Notes: a model not told the origin generated them from the sequence alone. DNA of 64,000 nucleotides from Brachyspira sp949287565 (GCF_036997615.1 NZ_JAWLQA010000009.1), one strand, 5' to 3'; counted from the first letter of the stretch, positions 31,260 to 41,721 are shown. Numbers and translations: made by a program.

Positions 31260-31880
31260 ATGCAGTTAATTATGAAGTTATTTTTGTTGTTTCCATTATT
31301 TTTTTTTATGCTGTCATGTGTAACTGCACCGGAAATTTATTTAAATAATAATGTAGTATATTGGAAAGAATATGTAGCCAATAAATCATCATCAGATATT
31401 TATCAAAATATTTATAGATTTGATAAAAATGCCAATATAGACTTTATTGTATATGGTTATAAATCAAAAATAAAATACAAATTGTTCCTAATGAAAGAAT
31501 CAAATGAAGCATTTTATTATAAAAACACTACATTAAAAAGTTATATAATAGAAAGTCTGCCGTCACTTAATCTATATGAAGATGCTTTAAAAAATAATGA
31601 TAATTCTAGGTTATATATTAATGAATATTTTAATAAAACATTTTCAGACAGAAGTATCTATTTACCTATAGGTTTAGCATTCAAATACGGTAATTTATAT
31701 ATAGCAAAAACATATGGAAAAGATTATATAGATAGATTATCACATTGGCTTAGAAAAAATGGTTACGGTACAGGTAAAGAATGGATACCCGCTATAAATG
31801 TGGATTGGAATTCATATCCTGTGCCTATTGAACATGAAATTGATTGGAATGATTTAGAGATCATAGGAAAACTATTTTAA
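31260..31880 (+). CDS. Hypothetical lipoprotein
   Basis: The 206 residues begin with a lipoprotein signal peptide (LFLLFPLFFFMLSC), with the lipidated Cys near residue 20. A second ATG at 31272 would give MKLFLLF, a more typical signal peptide start. Neither ATG has a visible GGAG, so the start is uncertain. TATAAT at 31238-31243 could be a -10 box very close to the start. The mature part is rich in Tyr, Asn, Lys and Trp, with a DRLSHWLRKNGYGTGKEW block near the end. I do not recognise a family. Confidence 0.75.
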   Translation: MQLIMKLFLLFPLFFFMLSCVTAPEIYLNNNVVYWKEYVANKSSSDIYQNIYRFDKNANIDFIVYGYKSKIKYKLFLMKESNEAFYYKNTTLKSYIIESLPSLNLYEDALKNNDNSRLYINEYFNKTFSDRSIYLPIGLAFKYGNLYIAKTYGKDYIDRLSHWLRKNGYGTGKEWIPAINVDWNSYPVPIEHEIDWNDLEIIGKLF

Positions 31881-32018
31881 TACATGTATTAAATGTATCT
31901 TTAACTTCATTACATAGTTATAATATGCTAGTAATAATATAGTAATATAGTTATTTTTTTCCATTCCTATTTATCATTTATGCATTAAAATTATAAATAT
32001 ATATGTAGGAGAGTAGAG

Positions 32019-32693
32019 ATGGAGAAAAGTGCTTTTTATATTGACATACAAAATAAATATAATAAACCCAAAAAAATAGGGGAGCTATACTCTGCAATAT
32101 CCCATGGTATAGGTGCTTTACTTGGTATTGCAGGACTTGTTCTTATGCTTGTAAAGATAAAAGTTAATCCTATACCTATAATAATTTATGGTTCAGGAAT
32201 AATATTTTTATACACATTTAGTTCTCTATATCATTTCTTTCCTGATGGTAAAGTTAAACAGTTATTTAGAAAATTCGATCATATAGGAATATATGTATTT
32301 ATAGCGGCAACTTATACTCCAGTTTGTATATTTTCACTTCCTAGAAATGTGGGCATATTAATATTATCTGTTATATGGTCTTGTGCTTTGATAGGAATAT
32401 TGTCAAATACAGTTATAAAATACAAAAACATTGTTCTAAGGTTGGTTTTATATATATTAATGGGCTGGATAATTGTATTTGCATTCAAACCTTTAATGAA
32501 TAGATTTGATATTCTGCATTTAAATTGGCTTATATGGGGCGGAATATTCTATACTATAGGTGCTTTCTTATATGCTTTGGGTAAAAAATGTAATGATAAA
32601 ACTAAACAATTTACCCATGATATTTTCCATATATTTGTATTAATGGGTTCTTTTGCTCATTATTGGTTTTTATATAGTTATGTTATAAATTAA
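32019..32693 (+). CDS. Hemolysin III / PAQR-family membrane protein
   Basis: The 224 residues have seven predicted membrane segments. Conserved HlyIII positions are present: SAISHGIGA near 25, SLYHFFPDGKVKQLFRKFDHIGIYVFIAATYTP at about 69-101, and HDIFHIFVLMGSFAHY near the C-terminus. The His residues in these blocks match the metal-binding set of the PAQR family. HlyIII proteins are called hemolysins from heterologous tests, and newer work links the family to membrane lipid homeostasis, so a toxin role should not be assumed. GGAG precedes the ATG. Confidence 0.9.
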   Translation: MEKSAFYIDIQNKYNKPKKIGELYSAISHGIGALLGIAGLVLMLVKIKVNPIPIIIYGSGIIFLYTFSSLYHFFPDGKVKQLFRKFDHIGIYVFIAATYTPVCIFSLPRNVGILILSVIWSCALIGILSNTVIKYKNIVLRLVLYILMGWIIVFAFKPLMNRFDILHLNWLIWGGIFYTIGAFLYALGKKCNDKTKQFTHDIFHIFVLMGSFAHYWFLYSYVIN

Positions 32694-32752
32694 TGTCTTT
32701 ACTTTTTTAATTTTTTCTATATTATATTTGCATAATAATATAAGAGGTTATT

Positions 32753-33781
32753 ATGGTTAAAGTTATTGATATAGAAGAATTTTTGAAATTAGCAAATAAT
32801 GATGAATTACCTATAATAGATGTACGTTCACCAATAGAATATAATCATGCTCATATTCCAAATGCTTACAATGTATATTTATTCAATGATGAAGAGAGAA
32901 AAGATGTAGGTACTATATACAAGCAAATAGGAAGGAAAGAGGCTATATTAAAGGGATTGGAATATGTATCTGTTAGAATGACTGCTATATTAAAATCCAT
33001 TGATGAAATAGCTAGGAAATATAATTCTACTAATAAAATACTTATGCATTGTTTTAGAGGCGGAATGCGTAGTGAATCCACTGCTTGGCTTTGTTCAAAT
33101 TATGGATATGATGTTTATATGCTTAAAGGCGGATATAAAAGATATAGAAACTATGTACTAGACTCATTTGAAAGGGATTATAAAATATATTTGCTTACAG
33201 GAAGAACAGGAAGCGGAAAAACATTAATATTAAACAAATTGAAATCCATAGGATATAATGTAATAGATTTAGAGAAAATAGCAAAACACAAAGGTTCTGC
33301 TTTTGGATGGATAAATGAAGGAGAACAGCCATCCCAGGAACAATTTGAAAATAATCTTTCCTATGAACTATTAAAATATGATATCAATTCAACACTTTGG
33401 TTTGAAGATGAAAGTTTGCTTATAGGAAGAAGAGCGATACCAAAATCTTTATTCAATAAAATGAGGGAAGCTCAAAAAATCATATATTTAGACATACCAA
33501 AGGAATGCAGAGCTGAATATATAGTTGATACTTATGGAAAATATAATATTGATGATTTAAAGGAATCTATTTTAAAGATAAAAAAGCGTTTGGGCGGAGA
33601 AAGATTAAAAGAATCTTTAGAATTGCTTGATAATGGCAATATATATGAATGTGTACTTAATATGCTTTACTATTATGATAAGGCATACAAACTTAGTATA
33701 AATGAAGACAGATTAGTATCAATAAAATGTGAAGATAATAATTTTGACAATATAGTAGAATCTATTATAAAAGCAATATAA
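32753..33781 (+). CDS. mnmH: tRNA 2-selenouridine synthase
   Basis: MnmH (SelU) converts 2-thiouridine to 2-selenouridine at the tRNA wobble position using selenophosphate. The 342 residues start with a rhodanese domain containing CFRGGMRS, with the catalytic Cys at 100. A P-loop domain follows with GRTGSGKT at 150-157. Both match the family. AGAGG lies before the ATG. It suggests the organism makes selenophosphate, though selD is not in the window. It ends at a terminator shared with the converging chemotaxis gene. Confidence 0.93.
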   Translation: MVKVIDIEEFLKLANNDELPIIDVRSPIEYNHAHIPNAYNVYLFNDEERKDVGTIYKQIGRKEAILKGLEYVSVRMTAILKSIDEIARKYNSTNKILMHCFRGGMRSESTAWLCSNYGYDVYMLKGGYKRYRNYVLDSFERDYKIYLLTGRTGSGKTLILNKLKSIGYNVIDLEKIAKHKGSAFGWINEGEQPSQEQFENNLSYELLKYDINSTLWFEDESLLIGRRAIPKSLFNKMREAQKIIYLDIPKECRAEYIVDTYGKYNIDDLKESILKIKKRLGGERLKESLELLDNGNIYECVLNMLYYYDKAYKLSINEDRLVSIKCEDNNFDNIVESIIKAI

Positions 33782-33797
33782 AATTAACTGTTAAACT

Positions 33798-33830
33798 AAA
33801 AAGCGATAGAGAAAAACTCTATCACTTTTT
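33798..33830. terminator. Bidirectional terminator between mnmH and the chemotaxis receptor
   Basis: A 14-nt stem with one mismatch runs AAAAAGCGATAGAG, loop AAAAA, then CTCTATCACTTTTT. A-rich and T-rich flanks make it serve both converging genes. Confidence 0.9.
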
Positions 33831-33851
33831 TTATTTATTATTTAATAAAGA

Positions 33852-35978
33852 TTAAAATGATTCAAAACCATCTGAAGTATCTTTAGAAGTATCAAATGTA
33901 TTGCCAAACTCATTATCTTTTACTGTTCTAGCTGGAGTTGGAGCAGGCATTTTTTCTTCATGATGTTTTTTAATAGGGCTTTTTAACTCTGGTTTTTTAG
34001 TAACAGGTTTTTGAGGTTCAGATTTTGGAGCAGGTTTATTTTCTTGTACTGCCTTTGTATCTGTAGTAGGGGAAGCTTTTTTTCTTTCAACTTTAGATAT
34101 ATTCTTTTTATAGTTAGTACCTCTTAATTTGAAGAATTCCATAGCAGATAATAATTCTTCAGCTTGAGAGAATAAAGCTTCAGAAGCAGCAGTAGCTTCT
34201 TCTACTAAAGCAGCATTTTGCTGAGTAGTCATATCCATTTGAGTAATAGCGATATTAACTTGATCAACACCTGCCTGCTGTTCCATAGCAGTAGAACTTA
34301 AATCCTGCATAATTTTTGCTGTTTCTTCTATTTGAACTCTTAAGTTTTGGAATATTTCTTTAGATTCTCTAGCAGTTTCTGTAGCAGCAGCTATTTTTTC
34401 TTCAGAATCAGCAACTAAAGTAGTAATATCTTTAACTGAAGTTTGAGTTGTTTGAGCTAAGTTTCTAACTTCAGAAGCAACAACTGCAAAACCTCTTCCT
34501 TGTTCTCCGGCACGTGCAGCTTCAACTGCAGCATTAAGAGCAAGTATATTAGTTTGGAATGCTATATCTTCAATTATTTTAGTAATAGCACTAATTTTAG
34601 AACTTGATTCATATACAGCCTCAATATTTTGAGTACTTTCTTCTATGATTCTTCCAGCTTCCTCAATAGCTTTTTTAGAACTAATCATCATATTATTACC
34701 TTCTAAAGTATGTTCAGCAGATGATTTAATTGTAGAAGCAATCTCTTCCATAGAAGAAGCAGTTTCTTCTAGTCCTGAAGCCTGATTTTCTGTTCTATTT
34801 GATAAATCTATATTACCTTGTGCTACTTCATTAGCAGATGCTTTTACTGTATAAGCACCATCATATACTATTCTTACTTTTTCATTCAATTGATCTAGAA
34901 TATTTATTAAAGCAACAGCAATTTCACCAAATTCATCTTTTCTCTTCTCAAATCCAGGAGGTGTAGACCAACTAAGATCACCTTTAGATAAACTAGTCAA
35001 ATCTATAGCTAAAACATGTAATATAGTAGTTATTTTATTTATATAGAATACTATTACCAAAGAAGCAATTAGAAGTATTACTATAGTACCAATAATAGCA
35101 TATCTTTTCATAGAAGAAATATGAGAGAATAATTCTGCTGATTCTATACTCATAACAACAGACCAACCAGATATAGGTTCTTTATAAAAAGTAGCTATTG
35201 AATCTTTACCATTAAAAGGTGATTTAAACTCATAATATCCTGATTCATTTGCCACAGCATATTTAATATAATCTGCATTTCTTAAAACCTCATTTCTAAC
35301 ATGAGAAGGAACTGGGTCAGCAATTACCCATCTGTCTTTATCAACTATGAATGGGTGTCCTGTATTTCCAAATTTAACTAAATTTAATTCTTTATCTATA
35401 AACTTGAGCCAATCAACCATAATTGATAAAGCACCGATAACATTTCCTCTTTCATCTTCTAAAGGTGAAAATATTTTTACAACCCATTTAGTAGAATCTG
35501 CCGGAAACTGATCTACTGTATAATGCATTGAAGATTCTCCTGTCATAATCTTCTGCCATAATTCTGTTCCGCTAAAGTTTCTAGCTACATTCATTATCTG
35601 ACCGCCCAAACTATCAGCTATAACATTACCCTGTCCATCTAATAATACCATACCATCAATACTAGGATTATTCCTAACAACATTTTCCAATGTAGCATCG
35701 GCTGTAGCCTTATTTTCAGGTGTTCTTGAAACTATATAATTTCTTAATTCTGGGAAACTTCCAGCTATAGATTCAGAAAGATATATGTTTTGTGCTAACC
35801 ATACATTAATCATTCTTGAATAAACTTTGGTAGTAGATTCAAAACCAAATATAGCTGAACTTCTTATTCCTTGAGAGCCTATATTAATAATTAATGTTAC
35901 TAATATTATGGTCATAATAGTAACAAGCAGCATTACAAAGAACGGGATTTTAACTTTCAAGGATTGCAATTTTCTCAC
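33852..35978 (-). CDS. Methyl-accepting chemotaxis protein
   Basis: The start is GTG at 35978, because GGAG lies seven bases upstream of it. The TTG two codons earlier is too close to that site. About 708 residues: first membrane segment near 10-33, a Cache-type periplasmic sensor (about 35-290, with PFIVDKDRWVIADP), second membrane segment near 290-314, HAMP, then the signalling domain with the hairpin tip block from ILALNAAVEAARAGEQ to GFAVVASEVRNLAQ. The last 70 residues are a Pro/Lys-rich linker ending in DGFESF, a possible CheR-type tether by analogy. The ligand is unknown. No other chemotaxis genes are adjacent. Confidence 0.95.
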   Translation of the reverse strand: MRKLQSLKVKIPFFVMLLVTIMTIILVTLIINIGSQGIRSSAIFGFESTTKVYSRMINVWLAQNIYLSESIAGSFPELRNYIVSRTPENKATADATLENVVRNNPSIDGMVLLDGQGNVIADSLGGQIMNVARNFSGTELWQKIMTGESSMHYTVDQFPADSTKWVVKIFSPLEDERGNVIGALSIMVDWLKFIDKELNLVKFGNTGHPFIVDKDRWVIADPVPSHVRNEVLRNADYIKYAVANESGYYEFKSPFNGKDSIATFYKEPISGWSVVMSIESAELFSHISSMKRYAIIGTIVILLIASLVIVFYINKITTILHVLAIDLTSLSKGDLSWSTPPGFEKRKDEFGEIAVALINILDQLNEKVRIVYDGAYTVKASANEVAQGNIDLSNRTENQASGLEETASSMEEIASTIKSSAEHTLEGNNMMISSKKAIEEAGRIIEESTQNIEAVYESSSKISAITKIIEDIAFQTNILALNAAVEAARAGEQGRGFAVVASEVRNLAQTTQTSVKDITTLVADSEEKIAAATETARESKEIFQNLRVQIEETAKIMQDLSSTAMEQQAGVDQVNIAITQMDMTTQQNAALVEEATAASEALFSQAEELLSAMEFFKLRGTNYKKNISKVERKKASPTTDTKAVQENKPAPKSEPQKPVTKKPELKSPIKKHHEEKMPAPTPARTVKDNEFGNTFDTSKDTSDGFESF

Positions 35979-36133
35979 TTTCAAACTCCAACAATTATTT
36001 TACAAAAATATTATAATTCATATATATAATAACAATATTTTTTATGAAGTCAAGATATATTTTTCATATATCGTAATAATTATCGGATATTTTTTATATA
36101 TTTTTAATAATTGAGAAGTTTTGTATTATTTTT

Positions 36134-36826
36134 TTATTTATTTTTTTTATTTTCAGCTTCGCTATTTCTCAAATAAAGAGGCAATAAATTAAAAATATTA
36201 TCAAAATTATTTGATTTTATTCTAGGTATCGACAGTTTTATACAATTAGATGCTTTTATTATATTGAATGATTTATCCAAATCATTTATTTTATAGTTTT
36301 TTAATTTTTCTTTGAAATAATCCTGATTTTTATAAAATCCATCTCCGCATAGGGTAAGAGTTTTATCATTACTATCTATAGAATCAATTATATTTATAAA
36401 CTCTTCATAAGTTAAATCTAAATTTTCTTTTATTTTATTATTTCCTGAATATATATCAGCATAAATGCTTCCTTTCCTAGCATCTATCATACTTGCTTTT
36501 ATTCCGCCATAATCCTTTATATTTTCATATAATGTTTCTAAACTTGAAATACCTACAATAGGTATATTTTTAGCATAACAAATTGTTTTTACTGTGGCAA
36601 ATGCTATTCTTAATGCAGTAAAAGATCCAGGTCCAATTCCCAATACTATATAATTTATTTTATCAAGTGAAATATTATTTTCTTTTAGAAAATTATTTAA
36701 GACAGGAAGTATTTCCTCATTATGATTTCTTACATCTTCTTTATTGTATTCGATTATAGAATCATCATCTTTTTGCAAGGCTATAGAAAAACTGCTGGAT
36801 ACTGTATCAAATGCTAATATATTCAT
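36134..36826 (-). CDS. tsaB: tRNA threonylcarbamoyladenosine biosynthesis protein TsaB
   Basis: TsaB partners TsaD in making t6A37 on ANN-decoding tRNAs. The 230 residues start MNILAFDTVSSSFSIAL and include GIGPGSFTALRIAFATVK near 65-82, both typical of the ASKHA-fold TsaB. Its ATG overlaps the stop of the YaaR-family gene (ATGA), so the pair is translationally coupled. Confidence 0.93.
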   Translation of the reverse strand: MNILAFDTVSSSFSIALQKDDDSIIEYNKEDVRNHNEEILPVLNNFLKENNISLDKINYIVLGIGPGSFTALRIAFATVKTICYAKNIPIVGISSLETLYENIKDYGGIKASMIDARKGSIYADIYSGNNKIKENLDLTYEEFINIIDSIDSNDKTLTLCGDGFYKNQDYFKEKLKNYKINDLDKSFNIIKASNCIKLSIPRIKSNNFDNIFNLLPLYLRNSEAENKKNK

Positions 36827-37278
36827 GACATTAAATCTAATACTAAACCTTTAAGTCTCATAACCTTATTTGCAATAGCAATATGATTCTTCTGTTCTGA
36901 CATTATTAATCTGTATAATGAATCGAGTTCTTCATTTATCTTTGAAACTACTTGATATTCACGGCCTCTTCTCATATATGATGATACTATTCTTATTCTG
37001 TAAGCATCTTTTACTAATTTATCTGTTAATGATCTTATTAAATCTCTAAATTTTTGAAAGTCCTTCATATTAGCGCTTTTTTCAAGCATATTTCCAGCAT
37101 CATATATTTGTCTTTTTAATTCATCTAATTCATAAGAATATCTTTTAATTTCCTTTTCTTCTTCGAGCATTGCAGCAAATGGAGAAGATGAAACAGCTAC
37201 TTTCATAGAAGCATCTTGCGATGTCATTAATAGACTGTTTAAATTCATTTCTCTATTTCTTCTTTCCTGAACTCTCAT
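36823..37278 (-). CDS. YaaR-family protein (DUF327)
   Basis: The 151 residues match the DUF327/YaaR family. They have an N-terminal disordered stretch (to about 35) followed by helices with LKRQIYDAGNMLEKSANMKD and a C-terminal KNHIAIANKVMRLKGLVLDL block. It is predicted to be soluble and alpha-helical. The molecular function of the family is not known to me. Coupled to tsaB by a 4-nt overlap. Confidence 0.85.
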   Translation of the reverse strand: MRVQERRNREMNLNSLLMTSQDASMKVAVSSSPFAAMLEEEKEIKRYSYELDELKRQIYDAGNMLEKSANMKDFQKFRDLIRSLTDKLVKDAYRIRIVSSYMRRGREYQVVSKINEELDSLYRLIMSEQKNHIAIANKVMRLKGLVLDLMS

Positions 37279-37473
37279 TATTTTTCTCCATAATTTATTT
37301 TCTGTTAATATATTATGTTAACTTAACATAAATTAGATAAAATTTCAATATATACAACATATAATAAATCGTATTTTTACTATTTTACTTTATCACTTTA
37401 TTTTTATCTTTATTTAAATAATTGAAAAAAATATTAAAAGTTTTATAATATGATAAAGTTTAAGGAAGTAACT

Positions 37474-38169
37474 ATGAATAGAAATGAAATATTGGAAAGA
37501 TATAATCAAATATTAAATAATATTAATGCCGCAAAACAAAAATACAATATAGAATACAATATAAATATAGTAGCTGTAAGTAAATATTCTTCTATTGAAA
37601 CTATAAAAGAATTTCTATCATTAGATATAGATTTACCACTTGGAGAAAGTAAGGCTCAAAGCTTAAGAGATAGAGCAGGGGAGATTGCCCAATTAAAAAA
37701 CAATGTCAAATGGCATTTTATAGGACGAATACAATCAAATAAAGTAAAATATATAGTAAGGTATGCTGATTTAATACAAAGTGTAGACTCAGTTGAAATA
37801 GCTGAATGTATAAATAAAGAGGCTATAAAAAATAATAAAACTCAAGATATATTGCTGCAATTCAATATAAGCGATGAAGATCAGAAGGGCGGATTTAATA
37901 TAAATAATTATACGGATATATATGATAATATTATAAAAATGTCTAATATATCTGTTAAAGGTTTAATGGGCATAGGGAAAGATAGTGAGAATTTACTACT
38001 AATTGAAGAAGAATTTGAGAAACTTAATACTATATATAAATCTATTAATTTAAAATACAATAATCCTTTATCGATACTTTCTATGGGTATGTCATCAGAT
38101 TATGAACTTGCAATAAAACATGGTTCGAATATGATAAGAATAGGAAGCAGTTTCTTGGGTAATTCTTAA
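37474..38169 (+). CDS. YggS/PLPBP-family pyridoxal phosphate homeostasis protein
   Basis: The start is ATG at 37474, behind AAGGAAG, rather than the ATG at 37450, which lacks a site. About 231 residues. The YggS signatures are AVSKYSS (PLP-binding Lys), KWHFIGRIQSNKVKYI and LSMGMSSDYELAIKHGS. The usual GENRVQE block reads GESKAQS, a modest divergence. The family is a PLP carrier or regulator without known catalytic activity. Confidence 0.92.
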   Translation: MNRNEILERYNQILNNINAAKQKYNIEYNINIVAVSKYSSIETIKEFLSLDIDLPLGESKAQSLRDRAGEIAQLKNNVKWHFIGRIQSNKVKYIVRYADLIQSVDSVEIAECINKEAIKNNKTQDILLQFNISDEDQKGGFNINNYTDIYDNIIKMSNISVKGLMGIGKDSENLLLIEEEFEKLNTIYKSINLKYNNPLSILSMGMSSDYELAIKHGSNMIRIGSSFLGNS

Positions 38170-38445
38170 TCTTATATATTTTATAAAAATAGGCTAGGGT
38201 AGAGAAAGATTTTTTTAAAAGAGTATATTATGATAACCTATTTAAAATAATTTATATTAAAAAATTGTTTTAAATATATAATAACCTTACTGCATAATAA
38301 ATAGTAATTAGAAAATACTTAAAGTTAATGTCAAATATTTATTTTAAATTAAATAACAAAGTAAGTATTCAGACTAATATAAATACTATATAATAGAAGA
38401 AAATCAAAAAATATTTTCAATAATAATGCAAAAATTAAATAATAA

Positions 38446-38976
38446 TTACTGGAAACGTCTAGGTCTTTCTATTGTTATTAAATAATTCCAAACATAATAA
38501 AATATAGTATCTTCTGTTGTAAAATTCTCTACAGCTTCATCTTTTTTTAATTTAATCATAGAATTAGAGAAAGCTTCATCTTTTTGCAATTCATCTATTT
38601 TTAATGATAATTGATCTGTATGAGCTTTTACTTTAGCCATAAGATCTAAAGGCAAATTTCTCTCATAGTCTTTACTAGTTAAAGTTTCAAGAGCATATTC
38701 TATTTTATCAGGTGTTATTCTTGCTGATATTTCTTGTTCTCTTTTAGCTTCTTCATTAAGTATATTATCAGTCCAAGTATTGAACTCATTAATCCATTCT
38801 TTATACATATTACCATATTTATCAGAGTTTAAAGTATAATCATTCTTTACATCATCTGGAAGTATATTCAAAAAATTTCTATATCTTTGTTCCATAGCGT
38901 ATATAGAACCGCCATCATTTTTACATGCAACAAGTATTATAAATAAAGTTAATATTAAAAGTATTATTTTCTTCAT
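38446..38976 (-). CDS. Hypothetical lipoprotein
   Basis: The 176 residues start with a lipoprotein signal (MKKIILLILTLFIILVAC), with the lipidated Cys at 18 followed by KNDGG. The mature part is charged and helical, with many Glu, Lys and Asp and a conserved-looking YYVWNYLITIERPRRFQ end. I do not recognise a family. A 276-nt AT-rich gap separates it from the YggS-family gene; I saw no terminator there. Confidence 0.8.
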   Translation of the reverse strand: MKKIILLILTLFIILVACKNDGGSIYAMEQRYRNFLNILPDDVKNDYTLNSDKYGNMYKEWINEFNTWTDNILNEEAKREQEISARITPDKIEYALETLTSKDYERNLPLDLMAKVKAHTDQLSLKIDELQKDEAFSNSMIKLKKDEAVENFTTEDTIFYYVWNYLITIERPRRFQ

Positions 38977-39709
38977 TTTGTATCCAATTATATTTAAAAT
39001 TATTATTTATTATTGCTAATAAAAAAATATTATTTATTATTAATGCTAGATTATACTATAAATTATAAAAAAGTTCAAATCATTGCTAATAAAAATTGCA
39101 GCTGCTTTATGTATAAAATTCTACATACAAATATATTATTATAATAAATATATTACTGAAGCAAACTTCTATATAAATTTAATATAACTTATAGATAATA
39201 AGAATAATAACTAAACTATATATTTTAAGCCCAAACATATATAAAAAAATAACATGTATAAGTTAACATAATACACATTATCGGAATATAAATTTATTGT
39301 TTTTCGGGGTATTTATTATTGTATATATAACTCTTTGATTATTTTGATAAGTTATACTATTACATTATATATAACTCTTTATAACTATATTACTATTCCT
39401 ATGTATCTATTATTAATATCTATAATAATATATATAACTATATTACAACTAAACTATTTAAACCATGCATATTAAGCTATACACATTAAAAAACAAATCT
39501 ACTATCTTCTATATAAAAACTCTATCAAAAATAATATCCGTAATATTCGTATACTTATAAGTTTTAATTTATAATCAAAATCATATAATAATTATATATA
39601 TTATAGTTCTTATATATAATAGCTTGTAAATTAACTGTATTTTTAGTATTTTGGATACATTTATATATATGCTTTAATTATTGAAATTTACCCATAATAC
39701 TATACCTTA
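38977..39709. other. AT-rich non-coding stretch
   Basis: This 733-nt stretch has no ORF with coding character on either strand and extreme A+T content. The 13-mer ATTGCTAATAAAA occurs twice near its start (about 39013 and 39084) and again at about 30072. The stretch lies downstream of an hsdR remnant and is probably decayed DNA. Confidence 0.6.
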
Positions 39710-40147
39710 TCAGCTATACTTTAATATCTCGTAATTCTCTGCCTGTCTTAATATATTATCCAAGGCTGTATTTTCAAACTCCTTAGGATATTTATGTATT
39801 TTCAAAAATCTCTTTATATCCATTTTCATTTTAGATCTTGTGGATTCCTTGCTCTGCCAATCTATATCTTCAGAGTTCTTTTCTATTATAACAGCCAATT
39901 CTTTAGCCATTGTTTTAATTTCTTCCTTATTATAGTCTGTATTTATAGGACTAAGCATAGCATCATACATAGCCTTTTCCTCATTGCTAAGCCCTAAATC
40001 ATTTGCCTCTTTTTCTATATTATCCAAATCATCAGCAAGATTCAAAATCTCATCTATCACCTCAATATTATCTATAGCATTATTATTGTATCTTTCCATT
40101 ATCTTTTTAATTCTGTCAGAAAATATTCCGGATTGTATTATGTTTAC
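39710..40147 (-). pseudogene. hsdR: C-terminal remnant of a type I restriction HsdR subunit
   Basis: An open frame from ATG 40099 gives 129 residues. The HsdR likeness continues upstream of that ATG to a TAA at 40150-40148, through SGIFSDRIKKIMERYN. The C-terminal block matches the HsdR tail: LSNEEKAMYDAML, then KMKMDIKRFLKIHKYP, then the helix ending RQAENYEI. Only about the last 140 residues of a protein usually near 1,000 remain, with no helicase or nuclease domain and no hsdM or hsdS nearby. It is most likely a deletion relic; a short expressed peptide cannot be excluded. Confidence 0.8.
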
Positions 40148-40233
40148 TTATATTTTATCATTTTATTTATTATTGATACTACTCATATACTATAAAAATA
40201 CTATAGTTACAATACTGATTGATTTAAAAAGAT

Positions 40234-40267
40234 AAAAGCCCTATATTTTATTAAAATACAAGGCTTT
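40234..40267 (-). terminator. Terminator after the first sulfatase
   Basis: AAAAGCC and GGCTTT pair around an inner TATTTT/AAAATA stem. A T-rich run follows in the minus direction. It lies 33 nt beyond the sulfatase stop codon. Confidence 0.8.
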
Positions 40268-40299
40268 AAAAAATATCAAAATTAATATAATTATTGAAA

Positions 40300-41721
40300 T
40301 TACCAATCGGTATATCTCTTATTTAAAGGATCACTGCATTCAATCATTTTATGACACATCTCTAATAATAATTTATTTTTCATATCATCATACTCTTTAT
40401 TAAAAAATAAATTATTCTCCTCATTAGGATCTTTTTCTAAATCATAAAACTCTCCATATTCTTCATCTAAAAATATTGAAAGTTTATATTGTTTAGTTCT
40501 GTATGTTTTTATAAATATCCCCCTGTCATGGGCATCATAAGTGATAACAGCTCCTTTTTTATATTTTTTATTTTTATCTTCTCCTGTCAAAATATTTTTT
40601 AAGCTATGTCCCTGTATTCCATAAGGTATTTCTTTACCCAACATATCCAATACTGTAGGAACAATATCAATATTTTCTACTATTTCATCGCTTCTATTTT
40701 TTACTATTCCTTTACCATAAAATAATAATGGCACCTTTATCAAGCAATCATACATAAAAGGCCCTTTCCTTAAAAGTCCGTAATCTCCTAAATATTCACC
40801 ATGATCGCTTGTAAATATTATTATAGTATTATCAAATTCATTTTTATCTTTTAGTTTATCTATTATTCTTCCTATCTGCGAATCTATAAAACTTATCATT
40901 CCATAGTAAAGTTTTTTTATCTCTTTTATTTCTTCTTCACTATAATTATGCTCTTCACCTCCTCCAGGCCAATAGCCTCTATCACCTTGTTTAGTTAAAT
41001 GTTCAGGTCTTTTTTTATCCAGCTTTAATTTGCTATTAAGTTCTTTAGGCTCAATGTCTTTATAAATATCATAATATTTTTTTATAGGATCGAATGGATG
41101 ATGAGGATCTACAAAACTAACCCACATAAATAAAGGCTTATCAAAATTAAAATTATCTATCTCATCTATAGCCTTTTGTGCTGTCCAATAGCTTTGATGT
41201 AATTCTTCAGGTATAGAATTAATTTCAAATTCCGATTTAGCCGGTATAACTTTATAATTTTGGGATGCTAATTCATCTAAATATTCACCTTGTTTATCAT
41301 CTTCAGTTATATGTGTTATATCAAATCCATAATATGTTTTATCTCTTTCTCTCACCCTATCCCTTTTAGGCACATTTTCCAACACTCTATCAAAATTTTT
41401 TAATTGAGGTCTGAAATGCATTTTACCAGAAGCAACATTAAAATAATTTTCTTCCTTTAAATAATCAGCTAAAGTTATTTCATCTTCATTCAACTCTGTA
41501 CCTATATTCCAAGCTCCTATATTCATAGGATATCTGCCTGTAAATATTGAAGCTCTTGATGGAGTACATACAGGACTTGTACAAAAAGAATTTGTAAACA
41601 CTGTTCCATTTTCTGCTAATTCATTTAATACTGGAGTTTTAACTTCATCACTTATATATCCTATAGAATCAGCACGCATTTGATCTGCTGTGATTAATAT
41701 AATATTTGTTTTTTTACTCAT
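40300..41721 (-). CDS. Sulfatase (type I, formylglycine-dependent)
   Basis: The 473 residues include the sulfatase signature CTPSR at 52-56, whose Cys is converted to formylglycine by a maturase. Early metal ligands are in TADQMRADSIG (11-21), and SDHGEYLGDYGLLRKG near 300 is a second metal and sulfate-binding block. There is no signal peptide, so the enzyme is probably cytoplasmic and acts on imported sulfated sugars. It appears intact. Its neighbours are ABC sugar-transport genes, which fits sulfated glycan use such as mucin. The substrate is not deducible. It lies 17 nt after the MalG-type permease pseudogene. Confidence 0.93.
   Translation of the reverse strand: MSKKTNIILITADQMRADSIGYISDEVKTPVLNELAENGTVFTNSFCTSPVCTPSRASIFTGRYPMNIGAWNIGTELNEDEITLADYLKEENYFNVASGKMHFRPQLKNFDRVLENVPKRDRVRERDKTYYGFDITHITEDDKQGEYLDELASQNYKVIPAKSEFEINSIPEELHQSYWTAQKAIDEIDNFNFDKPLFMWVSFVDPHHPFDPIKKYYDIYKDIEPKELNSKLKLDKKRPEHLTKQGDRGYWPGGGEEHNYSEEEIKEIKKLYYGMISFIDSQIGRIIDKLKDKNEFDNTIIIFTSDHGEYLGDYGLLRKGPFMYDCLIKVPLLFYGKGIVKNRSDEIVENIDIVPTVLDMLGKEIPYGIQGHSLKNILTGEDKNKKYKKGAVITYDAHDRGIFIKTYRTKQYKLSIFLDEEYGEFYDLEKDPNEENNLFFNKEYDDMKNKLLLEMCHKMIECSDPLNKRYTDW

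Noticed and set aside
32019..32693. Calling the HlyIII gene a proven toxin
   Set aside because: The family name comes from heterologous hemolysis tests; the sequence supports a PAQR membrane protein only.
39794..40235. Two small plus-strand hydrophobic open frames
   Set aside because: They overlap the hsdR remnant antisense, have no ribosome-binding site and only AT-driven hydrophobic composition.
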